Assembly (NCBI GenBank): GCA_965178525.1
Contig: CBCXVS010000017.1
Location: forward strand, 1 to 43,583
Length of the DNA stretch: 43,583 nt
Reading direction: 5' to 3'
Source of the DNA: CBCXVS01 sp965178525
GTDB taxonomy: Bacteria > Tectomicrobia > Entotheonellia > Entotheonellales > Entotheonellaceae
The translations under genes and the position numbers were made by a program. Every line of letters starts with the position of its first letter. The first letter of the stretch is position 1. Under the pieces are notes generated by a model. That model ran no database searches. It was not told the DNA's origin and saw only the letters and a program-made list of their open reading frames with translations. Below are positions 1-9,173 of this stretch, piece by piece.

Positions 1-2
1 GA

Positions 3-272
3 TTATCTCGTAGCTTGGAAGTAGATTTCTTGCTCATGTCTTGCTGCCTTGCGGATCGAAATGATATGTGTGCCGGTTTCCCACTCTACCCAAACGACAA
101 ATACAACACGACCTTCAAGTAACGCGAGGCTTTGCAAGCGTTGCTCACCATAACTTGCCCGGTCATCTTCACGAGTGACCATAGGGTGATCGAAGATGGT
201 TTCTGCCCCAACAAAGTCAATACCATGTTTGGCTATGTTGGTCTGTCGTTTAGTCTCATCCCAAGTCATCAT
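3..272 (-). CDS. brnT: BrnT-family toxin (type II toxin-antitoxin)
   Basis: An 89-residue protein with the BrnT/DUF497 layout: an N-terminal segment WDETKRQTNIAKHGIDF, then the acidic D-x-x-R region, GRVVFVVWVEW and the terminal ISIRKAARHEQEIYF. BrnT proteins are small ribonucleases of the RelE fold, neutralised by a BrnA antitoxin encoded just downstream. Here downstream is off the left edge, so the antitoxin cannot be seen. The start is chosen at the double ATG (272 or 269), the usual BrnT length; a longer upstream extension runs antisense through the next gene and is discarded. A sigma70-like promoter lies directly upstream. The identification is by motif; activity is inferred. Confidence 0.85.
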   Translation of the reverse strand: MMTWDETKRQTNIAKHGIDFVGAETIFDHPMVTREDDRASYGEQRLQSLALLEGRVVFVVWVEWETGTHIISIRKAARHEQEIYFQATR

Positions 273-278
273 GTCATG

Positions 279-307
279 AATGTAAATACAAATTGCATAT
301 GCGTCAA
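279..307 (-). promoter_or_regulatory. Sigma70-like promoter of brnT
   Basis: Read on the minus strand there is TTGACG (302-307), a 17-base spacer and TACATT (279-284), seven bases before the first ATG of brnT. The short distance implies a very short leader. AT-rich sequence around it could also bind the BrnA repressor, but no clear operator palindrome was seen. Confidence 0.5.
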
Positions 308-347
308 GTGATTTTGGCATAGCTGGAAAAATTGATGAGGGACAAAA

Positions 348-1861
348 ATGCCTGAAAACATCATGGTCCCGATGCGGGATGGGGTTGCCCTCCACACCCG
401 AATCTGGCAACCGGCTGGCGGCGGCCGCTATCCCGTGGTGCTGGAACGCGGATATCGGAGCGGGATTGAGGCCCATGCCGCGGCCTTTGCGCAGGCAGGC
501 TATGTCTACGTGGGGCAAACCGCGCGAGGCAACCTGGAAGGCAATATGTTCTTTCCGGAAGCCCAAGATGGCTGTGATTGCCTCGACTGGATCCGTCAAC
601 AGCCGTGGTGCAATGGCCGCCTGGGACCATGGCGCCCTCACCCTCGCCCACACCGCCCGCCGCATTTATCGCACCGTGGTGTCGGCGGACAATACGCATC
701 AAGTGGCGGCCTTTGGCGGCTGGGAAGCGTTCTATCGGCATTTGCCGCTGATCACGCTGGACGAAGCCGTGCTTGGCCACAAAAATCGGCTGTGGCAAGA
801 CTATGTCACCCATTCGACCTACGATGCCTGCTGGCAGGCGCTCAATGTCCGCGACCAGCACGAGCGCATTCAAATCCCAGTGTATCTGATGGGCGGGTGG
901 TACGATTTTTATCCGGCGGCGGCGTTGACGAGTTTCGCCCTGCTCCAGGCTCAAGGGACGACTGAGGACGTGCGGATCATCATCAATCCGGCCGATCATG
1001 GGAACCGCCTGGTGGGCGAGCGAGATTTTGGGGAGCAGGCGCACAAAGATGAACTGACGCTCGCCATTCGCTGGCTGGATGCTGTGGTGCAGGGTCTGGA
1101 CACCGGGGTAAAAGATGAGGCGCCCATCAAAATTTTTGTCATGGGCCTCAATCAGTGGCGCGAGGAGCACGAATGGCCTTTAGCCCGCACGATCTTTACC
1201 CCCTACTATTTTCACGGCGATGGCGCCAAAGATGGCTGGCTCAATACGGAAGCGCCCGCCGATGAACCGCCCACCACGTATATCTACGATCCGGATCACC
1301 CCGTGCCGACCCTGGGCGGGAATCATTCCGGCCCGCAAGACCATCTGCACATCATTCGGGTTGGCCCGGTCGATCAACGCCCCAATGAAGGCCGGGACGA
1401 TGTGTTGGTCTTTACCGCGCCGCCTTTGCATGACGATACGGAGGTTACGGGTCCTATTGCGGTGACCCTCTACGCCGCGTCCTCGGCCCCCGATACCGAC
1501 TTCATCGCCCGTCTCATCGACGTCTATCCCGACGGCACGGCCTACAACATCACCGAGGGCATCATTCGCGCCAGGTTCCGCGAGTCGATCTGGGCGCAGC
1601 CCAAATTGCTGGCGCCCGGCCACATCTACGCGTATACGATCGATTTGCAGGTCACCAGCAACGTGTTCAAAAAAGGGCATCGGATCCGCGTCCACCTCAC
1701 CAGTAGCAACTTTCCCCTCTGGGATCGCAATCCCAACACCGGTCATCCGCAGGGTATGGATGCGGAACGACAGGTTGCCCGGCAGACGATCTACCACGAC
1801 CAAGCGTGTCCATCCCATTATTATTTTGCCAATTATACCGGGGCGATTCAGCCCGCGCTGA
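348..1861 (+). pseudogene. CocE/NonD-type alpha/beta hydrolase, frameshifted and missing its nucleophile elbow
   Basis: The family are serine esterases/acyl peptidases with an alpha/beta-hydrolase domain and a C-terminal jelly-roll domain. Frame 348 gives the N-terminus (VPMRDGVALHTRIW, GYVYVGQTARG, QPWCNGRLG). Near 625-640 the reading moves to another frame (RTVVSADNTHQ, MGGWYDFYPA, NPADHGN, then the jelly roll with VTGPIAVTLY and HRIRVHLTSSNFP). Near 1811-1817 it shifts again, into SHIIILPIIPGRFSPR and a stop at 1859-1861, the typical family C-terminus. No G-x-S-x-G nucleophile motif is present in any frame around 620-720, so an internal deletion probably accompanies the first shift. Asp and His regions remain. 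ATG 348 follows a GAGGGAC-like ribosome site. Likely dead. Confidence 0.8.
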
Positions 1862-1966
1862 CGCTTCATACGCGGGCTCTGTGCGACATGCAGAAATGTG
1901 CTATGATACACGGGCAAGCTTGCAGACAATATCGAACAGGATGGTCATCATCCAGGGAGAACGTGT

Positions 1967-3130
1967 ATGGAAATCAAGTACGGTCTGATCAGTTGTGATT
2001 CGCATGCGCAGCCACACAAGGACGCGTTTACCAGCCGCATGTCCAAGGCCAAATGGGGCGATAAGATTCCGCAGCTCATGGAAACGGCGGACAAAGCCCA
2101 CATGGCCGTGCCCTATGACCATCCGGTCGAGCGCTGGTTTATCCATGGCGAACTCGTCGGCAACCGCGGCGTGGTCAATTGCCCCACGGTCATGGATGAC
2201 CCGATGCGCAAATACTTCCCGCAGCGCTGGGACGAAGTGCCGGCGATCGTCTATGACCCGGTCGAGCGCCTGAAGGCGCTGGATTCTGACGGCATGGACG
2301 GCGAGATACTCTTCCCCAACGATCCGGTGCAGAGCGCCACGTTCTTCCAGGGCGATGCGGAATTTGAGTTGGATTGCGTGCGGGCTTATAACGACGAGAT
2401 CGCCGCGTGGACCGAAGTCAGCGACCGCTATGTTCCGCTGGCGATTATTCCGTACCTCAGCGATTTGGATGTCACCATCGCCGAGGTGAAGCGCGCCGTG
2501 AAGCAGGGCCATAAAGGCATCACCATGCTGGCGGAGCCGAGCCAGACGAAGCCCGGCCTGCATCATTTCAACGATCCCTACTGGCATCCCCTGTGGGACG
2601 TCTGCCAGGATCTCGATATCCCCATTCACTGGCATGCCAGCGCCGGCCTAGCGCTCAGATTGCCCCGGTGGAAAGGGTACACCCGTAATGAAGAACAGGC
2701 CATGGGACCGTCGGGGAGCTTCTCCACGGCGGCGCAGTTCATGCCCAATCTGCTTTTCTCCGGTGTGTTGGATATGTATCCGCGCTTGAAATGGGTTTCC
2801 GCCGAAACCGGCCTGGGCTGGCTCAACTACATCTTGGAAGGCTGTGACCACGAATGGGAACGGCGGCATCTCTGGACCGAAGGTATCTTGACGCGGCCGA
2901 GCGAACTCTTCAAGCGGCAGTTGTATGTCGATTTCTGGTACGAGTCCGCCGGCGTGCAGCAGCGGAACAAAATCGGCATCGACAACATTATGTGGGAGGC
3001 GGACTATCCGCACTCCACCTCGACCTATCCCGAGTCGTGGAAGTTCGTCGAGCACAGCATGCAGGGCGTGCCGCAGGATGAGCGGGACAAGATGCTCTAT
3101 GGGAATGCCGTGCGCCTCTACAAGCTGTAA
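1967..3130 (+). CDS. Amidohydrolase-2 family (ACMSD-like) metal-dependent hydrolase, paralog 1
   Basis: A 387-residue TIM-barrel protein of the amidohydrolase 2 family (PF04909), which includes decarboxylases and hydrolases of aromatic or cyclic acids. Visible marks are the N-terminal strand ISCDSHAQ (the usual D-x-H-x-H reduced to one His), LDSDGMDGEILFP, IPIHWHAS, the AETGLGWLNYILEGCDHEWER segment split over the metal site, MWEADYPHSTSTYPES with the catalytic Asp, and the end GNAVRLYKL. A GGGAG ribosome site precedes ATG 1967. The next gene has the same start sequence and length, so this is a tandem duplication. Substrate unknown; the neighbouring acyl-CoA synthetase suggests a catabolic cluster. 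Confidence 0.9.
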   Translation: MEIKYGLISCDSHAQPHKDAFTSRMSKAKWGDKIPQLMETADKAHMAVPYDHPVERWFIHGELVGNRGVVNCPTVMDDPMRKYFPQRWDEVPAIVYDPVERLKALDSDGMDGEILFPNDPVQSATFFQGDAEFELDCVRAYNDEIAAWTEVSDRYVPLAIIPYLSDLDVTIAEVKRAVKQGHKGITMLAEPSQTKPGLHHFNDPYWHPLWDVCQDLDIPIHWHASAGLALRLPRWKGYTRNEEQAMGPSGSFSTAAQFMPNLLFSGVLDMYPRLKWVSAETGLGWLNYILEGCDHEWERRHLWTEGILTRPSELFKRQLYVDFWYESAGVQQRNKIGIDNIMWEADYPHSTSTYPESWKFVEHSMQGVPQDERDKMLYGNAVRLYKL

Positions 3131-3312
3131 ATCTTCAATGACGCTTTTTCCCGGGTGGCTCGCCTCACGGGGCTGACATGTGATGGCTACCGTCTTGCCC
3201 TCTCGTCTCCGCGCTGGGAGAGAGGGCAGGATAGCGTTATGTGTGCGTGTTCTGTCATGAGGCTGGCACACCTGCGGGTGATGACGCCTGTGGACATGAG
3301 AAAGGAGTACGT

Positions 3313-4482
3313 GTGGAATCGAAGTACGGACTGATCAGTGTTGACGACCATGTCCAGGAGCCGCCGGATTTGTGGACGCAACGCCTGTCAACGTCCAAAT
3401 GGGGGGACCGCATCCCGCATGTGGCCAAACGGGATGACGGGACGGAATACTGGGTGGTAGATGGCCAGCCGCTGTCTCTCCCAGGCGTCGCCATGGCCGG
3501 CGGCGCCATGCCGGACCGCGCCCTGGAGCCGCAAAAATGGGAGGACGTGCCGAAGCTGGCGTATGATCCCACCGCGCGTTTGCATGCCATGGATGTAGAC
3601 GGTATCGACGCTTCCGTGTTGTATCCCACGGTTGCGGGGCTGGCCGGCGACACGTTTGGGCAGCTCACAGATCCGGAGTTGGAACTGGCCTGTGTGCAGG
3701 CGTACAACGATTGGCTCATCGATGTCTGGGCCAGCGCCAGCGAGCGCTTTATTCCCCAGTGCATCGTGCCGATTTTGCCCGGCGAGGCAGCGGCGAAGGA
3801 AATCCGGCGGGCGGTCGCCAAAGGCCATAAGGGTGTCGTGTATCCGGCGGTGCCGATGCATTTGCGTGAGGACGCGCCACACATCAATGAACCGGATTAC
3901 GATCCGATCTGGGCCATATGCCAAGAACTCCAAGTTCCGGTCTGCTTCCACGCCGGAGCAAGTAAAGAGATGATGTTCCCCGCCTATCCGGATCTGTCTC
4001 CGGGACTGGCCGCGAGTCTCAACGCGATCACGCGTCCCATTAGCGCCGTGCAAGTGGTAGCGAATTTTCTCTATTCCCGCATTCTGACGCGATTTCCCGA
4101 ACTCAAAGTGGTTTTTGCCGAAACCTCCCTCGGGTGGGGCGCCTATGAGCTGGAAACGGCAGACCACCAATTCGAGCGTCAGCGTCTGCATATGGAAGGC
4201 TATGACATGACGCCGTCGGAGCTGTTTCACCGGCAGTGTTACATGACGGGCTGGTATGACCAGGCGGCGATCGAGGCGCGGCACTATATGGGCATTGACA
4301 ACATTTTGTGGGGCATCAACCTGCCGCAGGCAACGTCGACCTGGCCGAGTACGAAAGCGTACCTGACGCGGAGTTTTGAGGGGGTGCCGGAAGCGGAAAA
4401 GGCCCAGATGCTATGGGGCAACGCGGCGAAGCTGTACAAGCTGCAGCCAGGGAGCGGGAGCAAGAGGAGAGGATTCCAGTGA
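3313..4482 (+). CDS. Amidohydrolase-2 family metal-dependent hydrolase, paralog 2
   Basis: A 389-residue paralog of the preceding protein. The GTG start at 3313 is chosen over upstream codons because AAAGGAG (3301-3307) lies five bases before it and because the resulting N-terminus (MESKYGLISVDDHVQ) aligns with MEIKYGLISCDSHAQ of paralog 1. Other landmarks are MDVDGIDASVLYPT, VPVCFHAGAS, FAETSLGWGAYELE, the Asp-less WGINLPQATSTWP where paralog 1 has EADYPHS, and GNAAKLYKL. The replacement of the D-Y-P-H motif by N-L-P-Q removes the usual metal-binding or general-base Asp, so this copy may have changed or lost activity. Its stop overlaps the next gene's start (GTGA). Confidence 0.88.
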   Translation: MESKYGLISVDDHVQEPPDLWTQRLSTSKWGDRIPHVAKRDDGTEYWVVDGQPLSLPGVAMAGGAMPDRALEPQKWEDVPKLAYDPTARLHAMDVDGIDASVLYPTVAGLAGDTFGQLTDPELELACVQAYNDWLIDVWASASERFIPQCIVPILPGEAAAKEIRRAVAKGHKGVVYPAVPMHLREDAPHINEPDYDPIWAICQELQVPVCFHAGASKEMMFPAYPDLSPGLAASLNAITRPISAVQVVANFLYSRILTRFPELKVVFAETSLGWGAYELETADHQFERQRLHMEGYDMTPSELFHRQCYMTGWYDQAAIEARHYMGIDNILWGINLPQATSTWPSTKAYLTRSFEGVPEAEKAQMLWGNAAKLYKLQPGSGSKRRGFQ

Positions 4483-6608
4483 CAACTTGGACCGACAGCC
4501 AAATGGCGTCGATTCACAAAATGCTGAACCCGCAGTCGATTGCCATTGTCGGCGCCACGCCGCGCATGCAGTATGGCGGCCGCCTCCTGGCGGCGGCGCT
4601 GCAAGCCGGCGAGCGTGTGCGGGTCTATCCGGTCAACCCGCGTTACGAGGAAATCCAGGGCACGATGTCCTATCCGAGTGTCTCAGCGTTGCCGGAAGCG
4701 CCGGATTTGGTGTGCATCGTGGTGCCTTACCACCGCGTCCTGGATGTCTTGCAGGAGAGCCGTGAGAAAGGCGCGGGGTCCGCAATCATCATTTCGGCGG
4801 GTTTCTCAGAGCGTGGCGTGGCCGAACGGGCCGACTTACAAGGGCAGCTCGGCGCCTTCGCACGGGAGTCAGGTATCCGGCTGTGCGGGCCGAACTGTCT
4901 GGGTTTGGCTAACATCAAGGACAATATCTGGGCCAGTGCTTCATCGCGTATGTCGGATGGCCTCAGCGGGCCGATCGGCATGGTGTGCCAAAGCGGCGCC
5001 TCCGCCTTTGGGCCGTTCCTGGTGCGCGCGGTCGATAGTGGCATCGGCTTTAGCTATATCGTCTCCACAGGCAATGAAGCCGACTTGGATTTTGCCGACT
5101 TTGCGCGTTATCTGCTCGATGACGACGCGACACGTGTCATTGCCGGCTTTGTCGAAGGCTTTAAGGATGCCCGCAAGTTTATGGAGATGGCCGAACGGGC
5201 TGCGGAGCGCGGTAAGCCGATCATTCTGATCAAAATTGGCCGCTCGTCCTTGGGGGCCAATGCCGCACAATCACACACGGCGTCGCTGTCGGGTGATGAT
5301 GCGCGCTATGAGGCGATGTTCAAGCAGTATGGCATTATTCGCGTGTCAGATTATGATGCCTTTCTCGAAGTCGCGCAGTTGTTGGCGTACACACCCACAC
5401 CCGGCAAACCCGGCCTGGGCGTGGTGTCGCATTCCGGCGGCATCAGCTCCCTGACTGCCGATATGTGTGGACATGCCGGACTCGATTTGCCGCAGCTGAG
5501 CCAGGGCGCACTCGATACGATCAACGACGTGCTCAAAGGCTTTGGTTGGGCCGCCAATCCGGCCGATGTGACGGGTTTTGCCAACAGTGAGTCGTTCCCG
5601 CAAATCATGGACGCGATCATCAATGAGCCTGACGTGGGCACGTTGGTAGTGGCGAGCGCCGGGGCCGATCCGCAGGCCGAGCAAGTCATTCACCTGCGCA
5701 ACCAGCAGGAGAAGGGCGTGGCCTTTTTGTGGACGGGGAGCCGTGGGGCGACAGCGGGATTGGACAAACTCAAAGCCGCTCACATCCCGGTCTTTTACTT
5801 GCCTGCCAGTTTGGCCGGCGCCCTCAAACAGCGTTTGGATTACCATACCTGGCGGGAGCAGTGCCTGGCCGATGGGTTTGCGCAGGCGCCAGCGGCGACG
5901 GCATCGCAACAACAAACGGTCGCCCGTTTGCGCGATCTCGGGCGGCAGGCCCTCTCCGAGTCCGAGAGCAAGGAATTGATCGCGGCTTGGGGCGTCCCCG
6001 TATCGCGCGAGCAGCGCACGGGATCGGCGGAAGAAGCGGTCTCAGCCGCTGAGCGGATTGGCTATCCGGTGGCGGTCAAGGTCGATTCGCCAGACATTTT
6101 GCATAAGACCGAAGCCGGTGTGCTGCGTCTGGGCTTGCAAGATGCTGCTGCACAGGTGCAGGCCGCCTACGCGGACGTGATGGCCAATGCCGCGAGCCAT
6201 GCGCCCGATGCCGCAATCTCCGGTGTCCTGGTGCAGGAAATGGTGGTTGGCGGTGTGGAGGTGATCGTTGGGGTGTCTTACGACGAGCAGATCGGCCCCA
6301 TGCTGTTGTTCGGCACGGGCGGGGTGCTGGTTGAAGTGTACAACGACGTGACATTGCGATGTTGCCCCATCACCCGTTCCGAGGCCCATGCGATGATCTC
6401 AGAGGTGAAGGGGGCACGGCTGCTGAAAGGGTTTCGCGGCAGTCCGCCGGCGGATATCGACGCCCTGGCGGATACGCTCGTCCACGTGTCGCACCTCGCC
6501 GTTAATCTGGAGGGGCAGGTCACTGAACTCGACATCAACCCGTTGCTGGTTTTACCGGCGGGACAGGGTGTCAAGGCGGTGGATGCTCTGGTCGTGTTCG
6601 GCACATAG
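4479..6608 (+). CDS. Acyl-CoA synthetase (NDP-forming), fused alpha-beta acetate-CoA ligase type
   Basis: A 709-residue protein combining a CoA-binding Rossmann domain (NPQSIAIVGATPR), succinyl-CoA-synthetase-like alpha domains (CGPNCLGLANI, VCQSGASAFGP, QSHTASLSGDD with the likely phosphorylated His266, and VVSHSGGIS) and a C-terminal ATP-grasp domain (PVAVKVDSPDILHKTEAGVLRLGL, VQEMVVGGVEVIVGV, LLFGTGGVLVEVY, ELDINPLLV). The family converts an acyl-CoA to free acid with ADP phosphorylation, or the reverse. GTG 4479 is chosen because it overlaps the previous stop by four bases and follows GAGGAGAGG (4465-4472), so it is translationally coupled to the amidohydrolase and probably acts on the same compound class. 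Confidence 0.93.
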   Translation: MTTWTDSQMASIHKMLNPQSIAIVGATPRMQYGGRLLAAALQAGERVRVYPVNPRYEEIQGTMSYPSVSALPEAPDLVCIVVPYHRVLDVLQESREKGAGSAIIISAGFSERGVAERADLQGQLGAFARESGIRLCGPNCLGLANIKDNIWASASSRMSDGLSGPIGMVCQSGASAFGPFLVRAVDSGIGFSYIVSTGNEADLDFADFARYLLDDDATRVIAGFVEGFKDARKFMEMAERAAERGKPIILIKIGRSSLGANAAQSHTASLSGDDARYEAMFKQYGIIRVSDYDAFLEVAQLLAYTPTPGKPGLGVVSHSGGISSLTADMCGHAGLDLPQLSQGALDTINDVLKGFGWAANPADVTGFANSESFPQIMDAIINEPDVGTLVVASAGADPQAEQVIHLRNQQEKGVAFLWTGSRGATAGLDKLKAAHIPVFYLPASLAGALKQRLDYHTWREQCLADGFAQAPAATASQQQTVARLRDLGRQALSESESKELIAAWGVPVSREQRTGSAEEAVSAAERIGYPVAVKVDSPDILHKTEAGVLRLGLQDAAAQVQAAYADVMANAASHAPDAAISGVLVQEMVVGGVEVIVGVSYDEQIGPMLLFGTGGVLVEVYNDVTLRCCPITRSEAHAMISEVKGARLLKGFRGSPPADIDALADTLVHVSHLAVNLEGQVTELDINPLLVLPAGQGVKAVDALVVFGT

Positions 6609-6732
6609 CACGCAGCTCCGGGGTGAGCAACAATCCGTCGATGGTTTTGCCGAGCTGCGCCACCTGCTTCTCATCTCGGAGCAGCAGCTCGGTGAACTTC
6701 AAGCGCGACTTCCCACAGATTGATAGGGTCGA

Positions 6733-6753
6733 TCCTCAGTCCTCAGTCCTCAG
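6733..6753. repeat. Heptanucleotide array (TCCTCAG x3)
   Basis: Three exact, head-to-tail copies of TCCTCAG. The same unit (in both orientations) reappears at 32581-32694, 26 kb away. It is one of several period-7 arrays in the gene gaps of this window. Confidence 0.8.
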
Positions 6754-6920
6754 AAGGTGGGGGCGGAGGGCTACTCCACCGCCGTGAAGGAGGGAGGCAC
6801 GACAGCGGTGCATGCGACAGGCATGGCGCCAGCTAGGGTTTCCGACACCATGCACAGAGGCAGCCACCCCACCCCCGGGGTAAAAAAGTTATACCATGTT
6901 AACCAATGAGAAATTTGAAG

Positions 6921-6964
6921 ATTACGTGGGGATTACGTGGGGATTTTGTGAAAATTACGTGGGG
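6921..6964 (+). repeat. 11-base tandem array (ATTACGTGGGG) upstream of the Uma2 gene
   Basis: Four adjoining 11-base units: copies 1, 2 and 4 are exact ATTACGTGGGG and copy 3 is degenerate (ATTTTGTGAAA). The period equals about one helical turn, so all copies face the same side of DNA, as operator or iteron arrays do. It ends 44 bases before the ATG of the Uma2 gene. A regulatory role is inference. Confidence 0.7.
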
Positions 6965-7008
6965 ATGACATAGCGTGTCTGCCAAGGAGTTGTCCAGAGG
7001 ATAGAGCA

Positions 7009-7584
7009 ATGGGGAAGTCTCCGATAACCATACCACTGCGGGCAGCATCGACGGCGTTGTCCGTGCCGCGCTTGGAATGTGGCGATCATCTGGATCAAAA
7101 GACGTTCCATGAACGCTACAAGGCGATGCCGCCAGGATTTCGTGCCGAACTGATTGGGGGAATCGTTATTGTGCCATCACCGCTCCGGCCGGAATATGGC
7201 GAATATCATGCGCTAATCATGGGATGGTTGACAACTTACTGGAGCGTGACTCCCGGCACACGAGCGCGGGATAACGCGACCGCTGTTCTCGGAGACACGA
7301 GCGAGCCACAGCCCGATGGCGCTCTGGTTATCGATCCCGAGTGCGGCGGTCAGACAAGCATCTCCGAGGCTGGCTATGCGACCGGACCACCTGAGTTGAT
7401 CGTAGAAGTCGCATCCAGTAGTGAGTCTATCGATCTCAATGCGAAGCGCCGAGACTATGAGCAAGCTGGTGTGTTGGAATACGTGGTGGTCGTCCTACGC
7501 CAGCGGGCCGTGCGGTGGTTTGTTCTACAGGAAGGACAGTATCAGGAAGTGACGGCAGATGAGAATGGTATGTTCATCGTATAG
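7009..7584 (+). pseudogene. Uma2-family endonuclease, 5' part (split by IS91-type element)
   Basis: Encodes 191 residues, of which the first 189 are native. The Uma2/DUF820 fold (PD-(D/E)XK nuclease superfamily) shows in FRAELIGGIVIVPSP, PQPDGALVID, PPELIVEVASSSESID and KRRDYEQAGVLEYVVV, which carry the acidic and Lys catalytic residues. The protein stops two residues after GMF, where family members continue RSxVFPGLWL. That continuation is found at 9021-9173: joining 7575 to 9021 gives GMF-RSTVFPGLWLHVEA on a codon boundary and a 239-residue ancestor. The nuclease core is complete in this part, so residual function cannot be excluded. ATG 7009 lacks a strong ribosome site. Confidence 0.85.
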
Positions 7585-9020
7585 GAAAGTGCATTTTCCC
7601 GATCCCAGAAGTCCCCATTTCTCAAGGATGAACGAGCCAAGTGAGGGTTCCCGGGTGAGGACTGATGAGGGGTGGACGAAGCGGCTCCATCGTGGTAAAA
7701 CCGCTTCACCATAACAATCTGATCCTCCTCACTCGGTGCGACCCCATGATGGCGCCATCCGTCGGACACTGGAGTGTCTTCAAACAGATCTGTGCCGATC
7801 ACTGGGATGAGTTTAAATACGCCAATCCCCGCTACCCAACATCCTACTATGACAGCCTCGTGGCCAAGATGCTCGTCTGTGGTAACCCCGAAAAGATCGG
7901 CTATATGGAATACCGCTGCCTCCAATGTGGTCAAGGTAAGCCTTTGGTCTCCATGAGTTGTAAATCGTCTCTGTGCTTGCGATGCGCCAAAGTCTACGTC
8001 GACAACTGGGTCAGCCAGGTGAGCCAGGTTCTCCACGAGGGGGTAATCTATCGACATATCATCCTGACCGTCCCGGCCATGTTCCGTACGCCTTTCTACC
8101 AAAACGCTGAGGTCTTGTTGAGTGAGTTGATGCGGTGCGGGGCGCAGTGCCTGGATGATTTCTATAGCGAGGTCAGGGGGAAGACGCTCAGAGGTGGCTA
8201 TATTGAGGTGATCTACACGCATGGGCGCAATGGTCAATATCATCCCCATCTGCCTGTGATCGCCACGAGTGGGGGCTACGATGATCAGGCCGGGAGCTGG
8301 GAACATCTGAATTTTTTGCCTTACGATCTGCTGCGTCACAAATGGCAGTAGCATCTGATGAACATGTTGAGACGTACCTTGGCAAACGATGCGATCAAGG
8401 ACCTGGTGGATTGGTGTTTCAAGAAGTATCCCGACGGCTTGGTGAGCCGCGTGCAGAAGGGAGAAGTGCCGTCTCAGTATCAGAGTTTGGCGAGCTATGT
8501 GGCCAAGTATGTGGTGAGTCCGCCGATCTCGGTAAGACGGATTGACCGCTATGATGGTGAGCGGGTGACGTACCACTACCGGTCTCACAGACCGGACCGG
8601 ACCGAACATGAAACCATTGATGTCATGACGTTTATTGGCCGGATGATCCCGCACACGATGCCCAAAGGGTTCAAGCGCATTCGGTATTACGGGGTGCAGG
8701 CCACCAAGACGTTTGCCAAGGTGAAGGAGGTGATTCAAGCGGCCCTGAGCAAGGTGAAGGAGGTGCTCAGGGGTGCGGTGAAGATCATCCCTCGGATGAC
8801 TTACAAGCAACGTTATGAGAAGAGTACGGGTCGCAACCCCTTGATCTGTGAGCATTGTCGGAGTGAGATGGGGCTGTGGCGCATCTGGAATCCGACCTAC
8901 GGGGTAATCTATGACGAGGGCGAGGAAATCAAACGAGGCAGATATGAGTCAACCGCACAACGAGCCGGACCTTGATAACGGGCCTGGTATTGAAAAGCCC
9001 ACCCGAAGGGCGCTATGTCC
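7576..9020 (+). mobile_element. IS91-type insertion sequence in the Uma2 gene
   Basis: A 1,445-base segment whose ends are deduced by restoring the Uma2 frame: 7575 and 9021 join on a codon boundary with no target duplication, as expected for IS91-family (HUH, rolling-circle) elements. The left border follows GTTC (7572-7575; GAAC on the other strand), the known IS91-family target tetranucleotide. No terminal inverted repeats are seen, also as expected. It carries one transposase frame with a nonsense codon. Confidence 0.75.
7746..8975 (+). pseudogene. IS91-family Y2-type transposase with internal amber codon
   Basis: An N-terminal zinc-binding domain (YRCLQCGQ, SCKSSLCLRCAK) is followed by the HUH region and the Y2 transposase domain (SLASYVAKYVVSPPIS, MTFIGRMIPH) and a C-terminal LICEHCRSEMGLWRIWNPTYGVIYD, all in one frame. 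That frame is broken by TAG at 8349-8351 within RHKWQ-stop-HLMNML, where relatives have Trp (TGG). The HUH region reads HPHLPVIATSGG; relatives have HPHLH, so one metal-binding His is Pro. ATG 7746 is chosen because the family begins near this point; an upstream ATG (7665) would add 27 atypical residues. Both changes indicate an inactive element. Confidence 0.85.
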
Positions 9021-9173
9021 AGGTCGACGGTTTTCCCGGGGCTCTGGCTACATGTCGAAGCTCTCATTCAGCTTGATGCCTTGAAGGTTATGGAAACGCT
9101 CCGTGAAGGATTCACCACGCCAGAGCATGCGGCGTTTATACAGCAACTCAAGGCGCGTCTCGGCGCGCCTTGA
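9021..9173 (+). pseudogene. Uma2-family endonuclease, 3' part
   Basis: In frame with the 5' part it encodes 50 residues, RSTVFPGLWLHVEALIQLD then ALKVMETLREGFTTPEHAAF, the usual Uma2 C-terminus, ending at TGA 9171-9173. It has no start of its own. Its last codons contain a 14-bp inverted repeat (9144-9157 with 9164-9177). Confidence 0.82.

Larger units (their letters stand above)
6609..7008. other. Gene-free spacer with short repeats
   Basis: 400 bases without a convincing gene between the synthetase and the Uma2 gene. It contains three copies of TCCTCAG at 6733-6753 and an 11-base tandem array at 6921-6964, listed separately. The rest shows no recognisable promoter or terminator. Confidence 0.6.

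Noticed and set aside
8349..8351. TAG codons (8349, 15849) as recoded sense codons such as pyrrolysine
   Set aside because: Several intact genes in the window end with TAG (for example 6606-6608), relatives have Trp at both sites, and there is no sign of a Pyl system.
7542..8855. 437-codon minus-strand open frame opposite the IS91 transposase
   Set aside because: Lacks family motifs and is fully antisense to a clear transposase; typical shadow frame.
9005..9041. Frameshift within the Uma2 3' part (EGRYVQVDGFPG reading)
   Set aside because: The reading RSTVFPGLWL in a single frame matches the family and joins the 5' part on a codon boundary, so no shift is needed.
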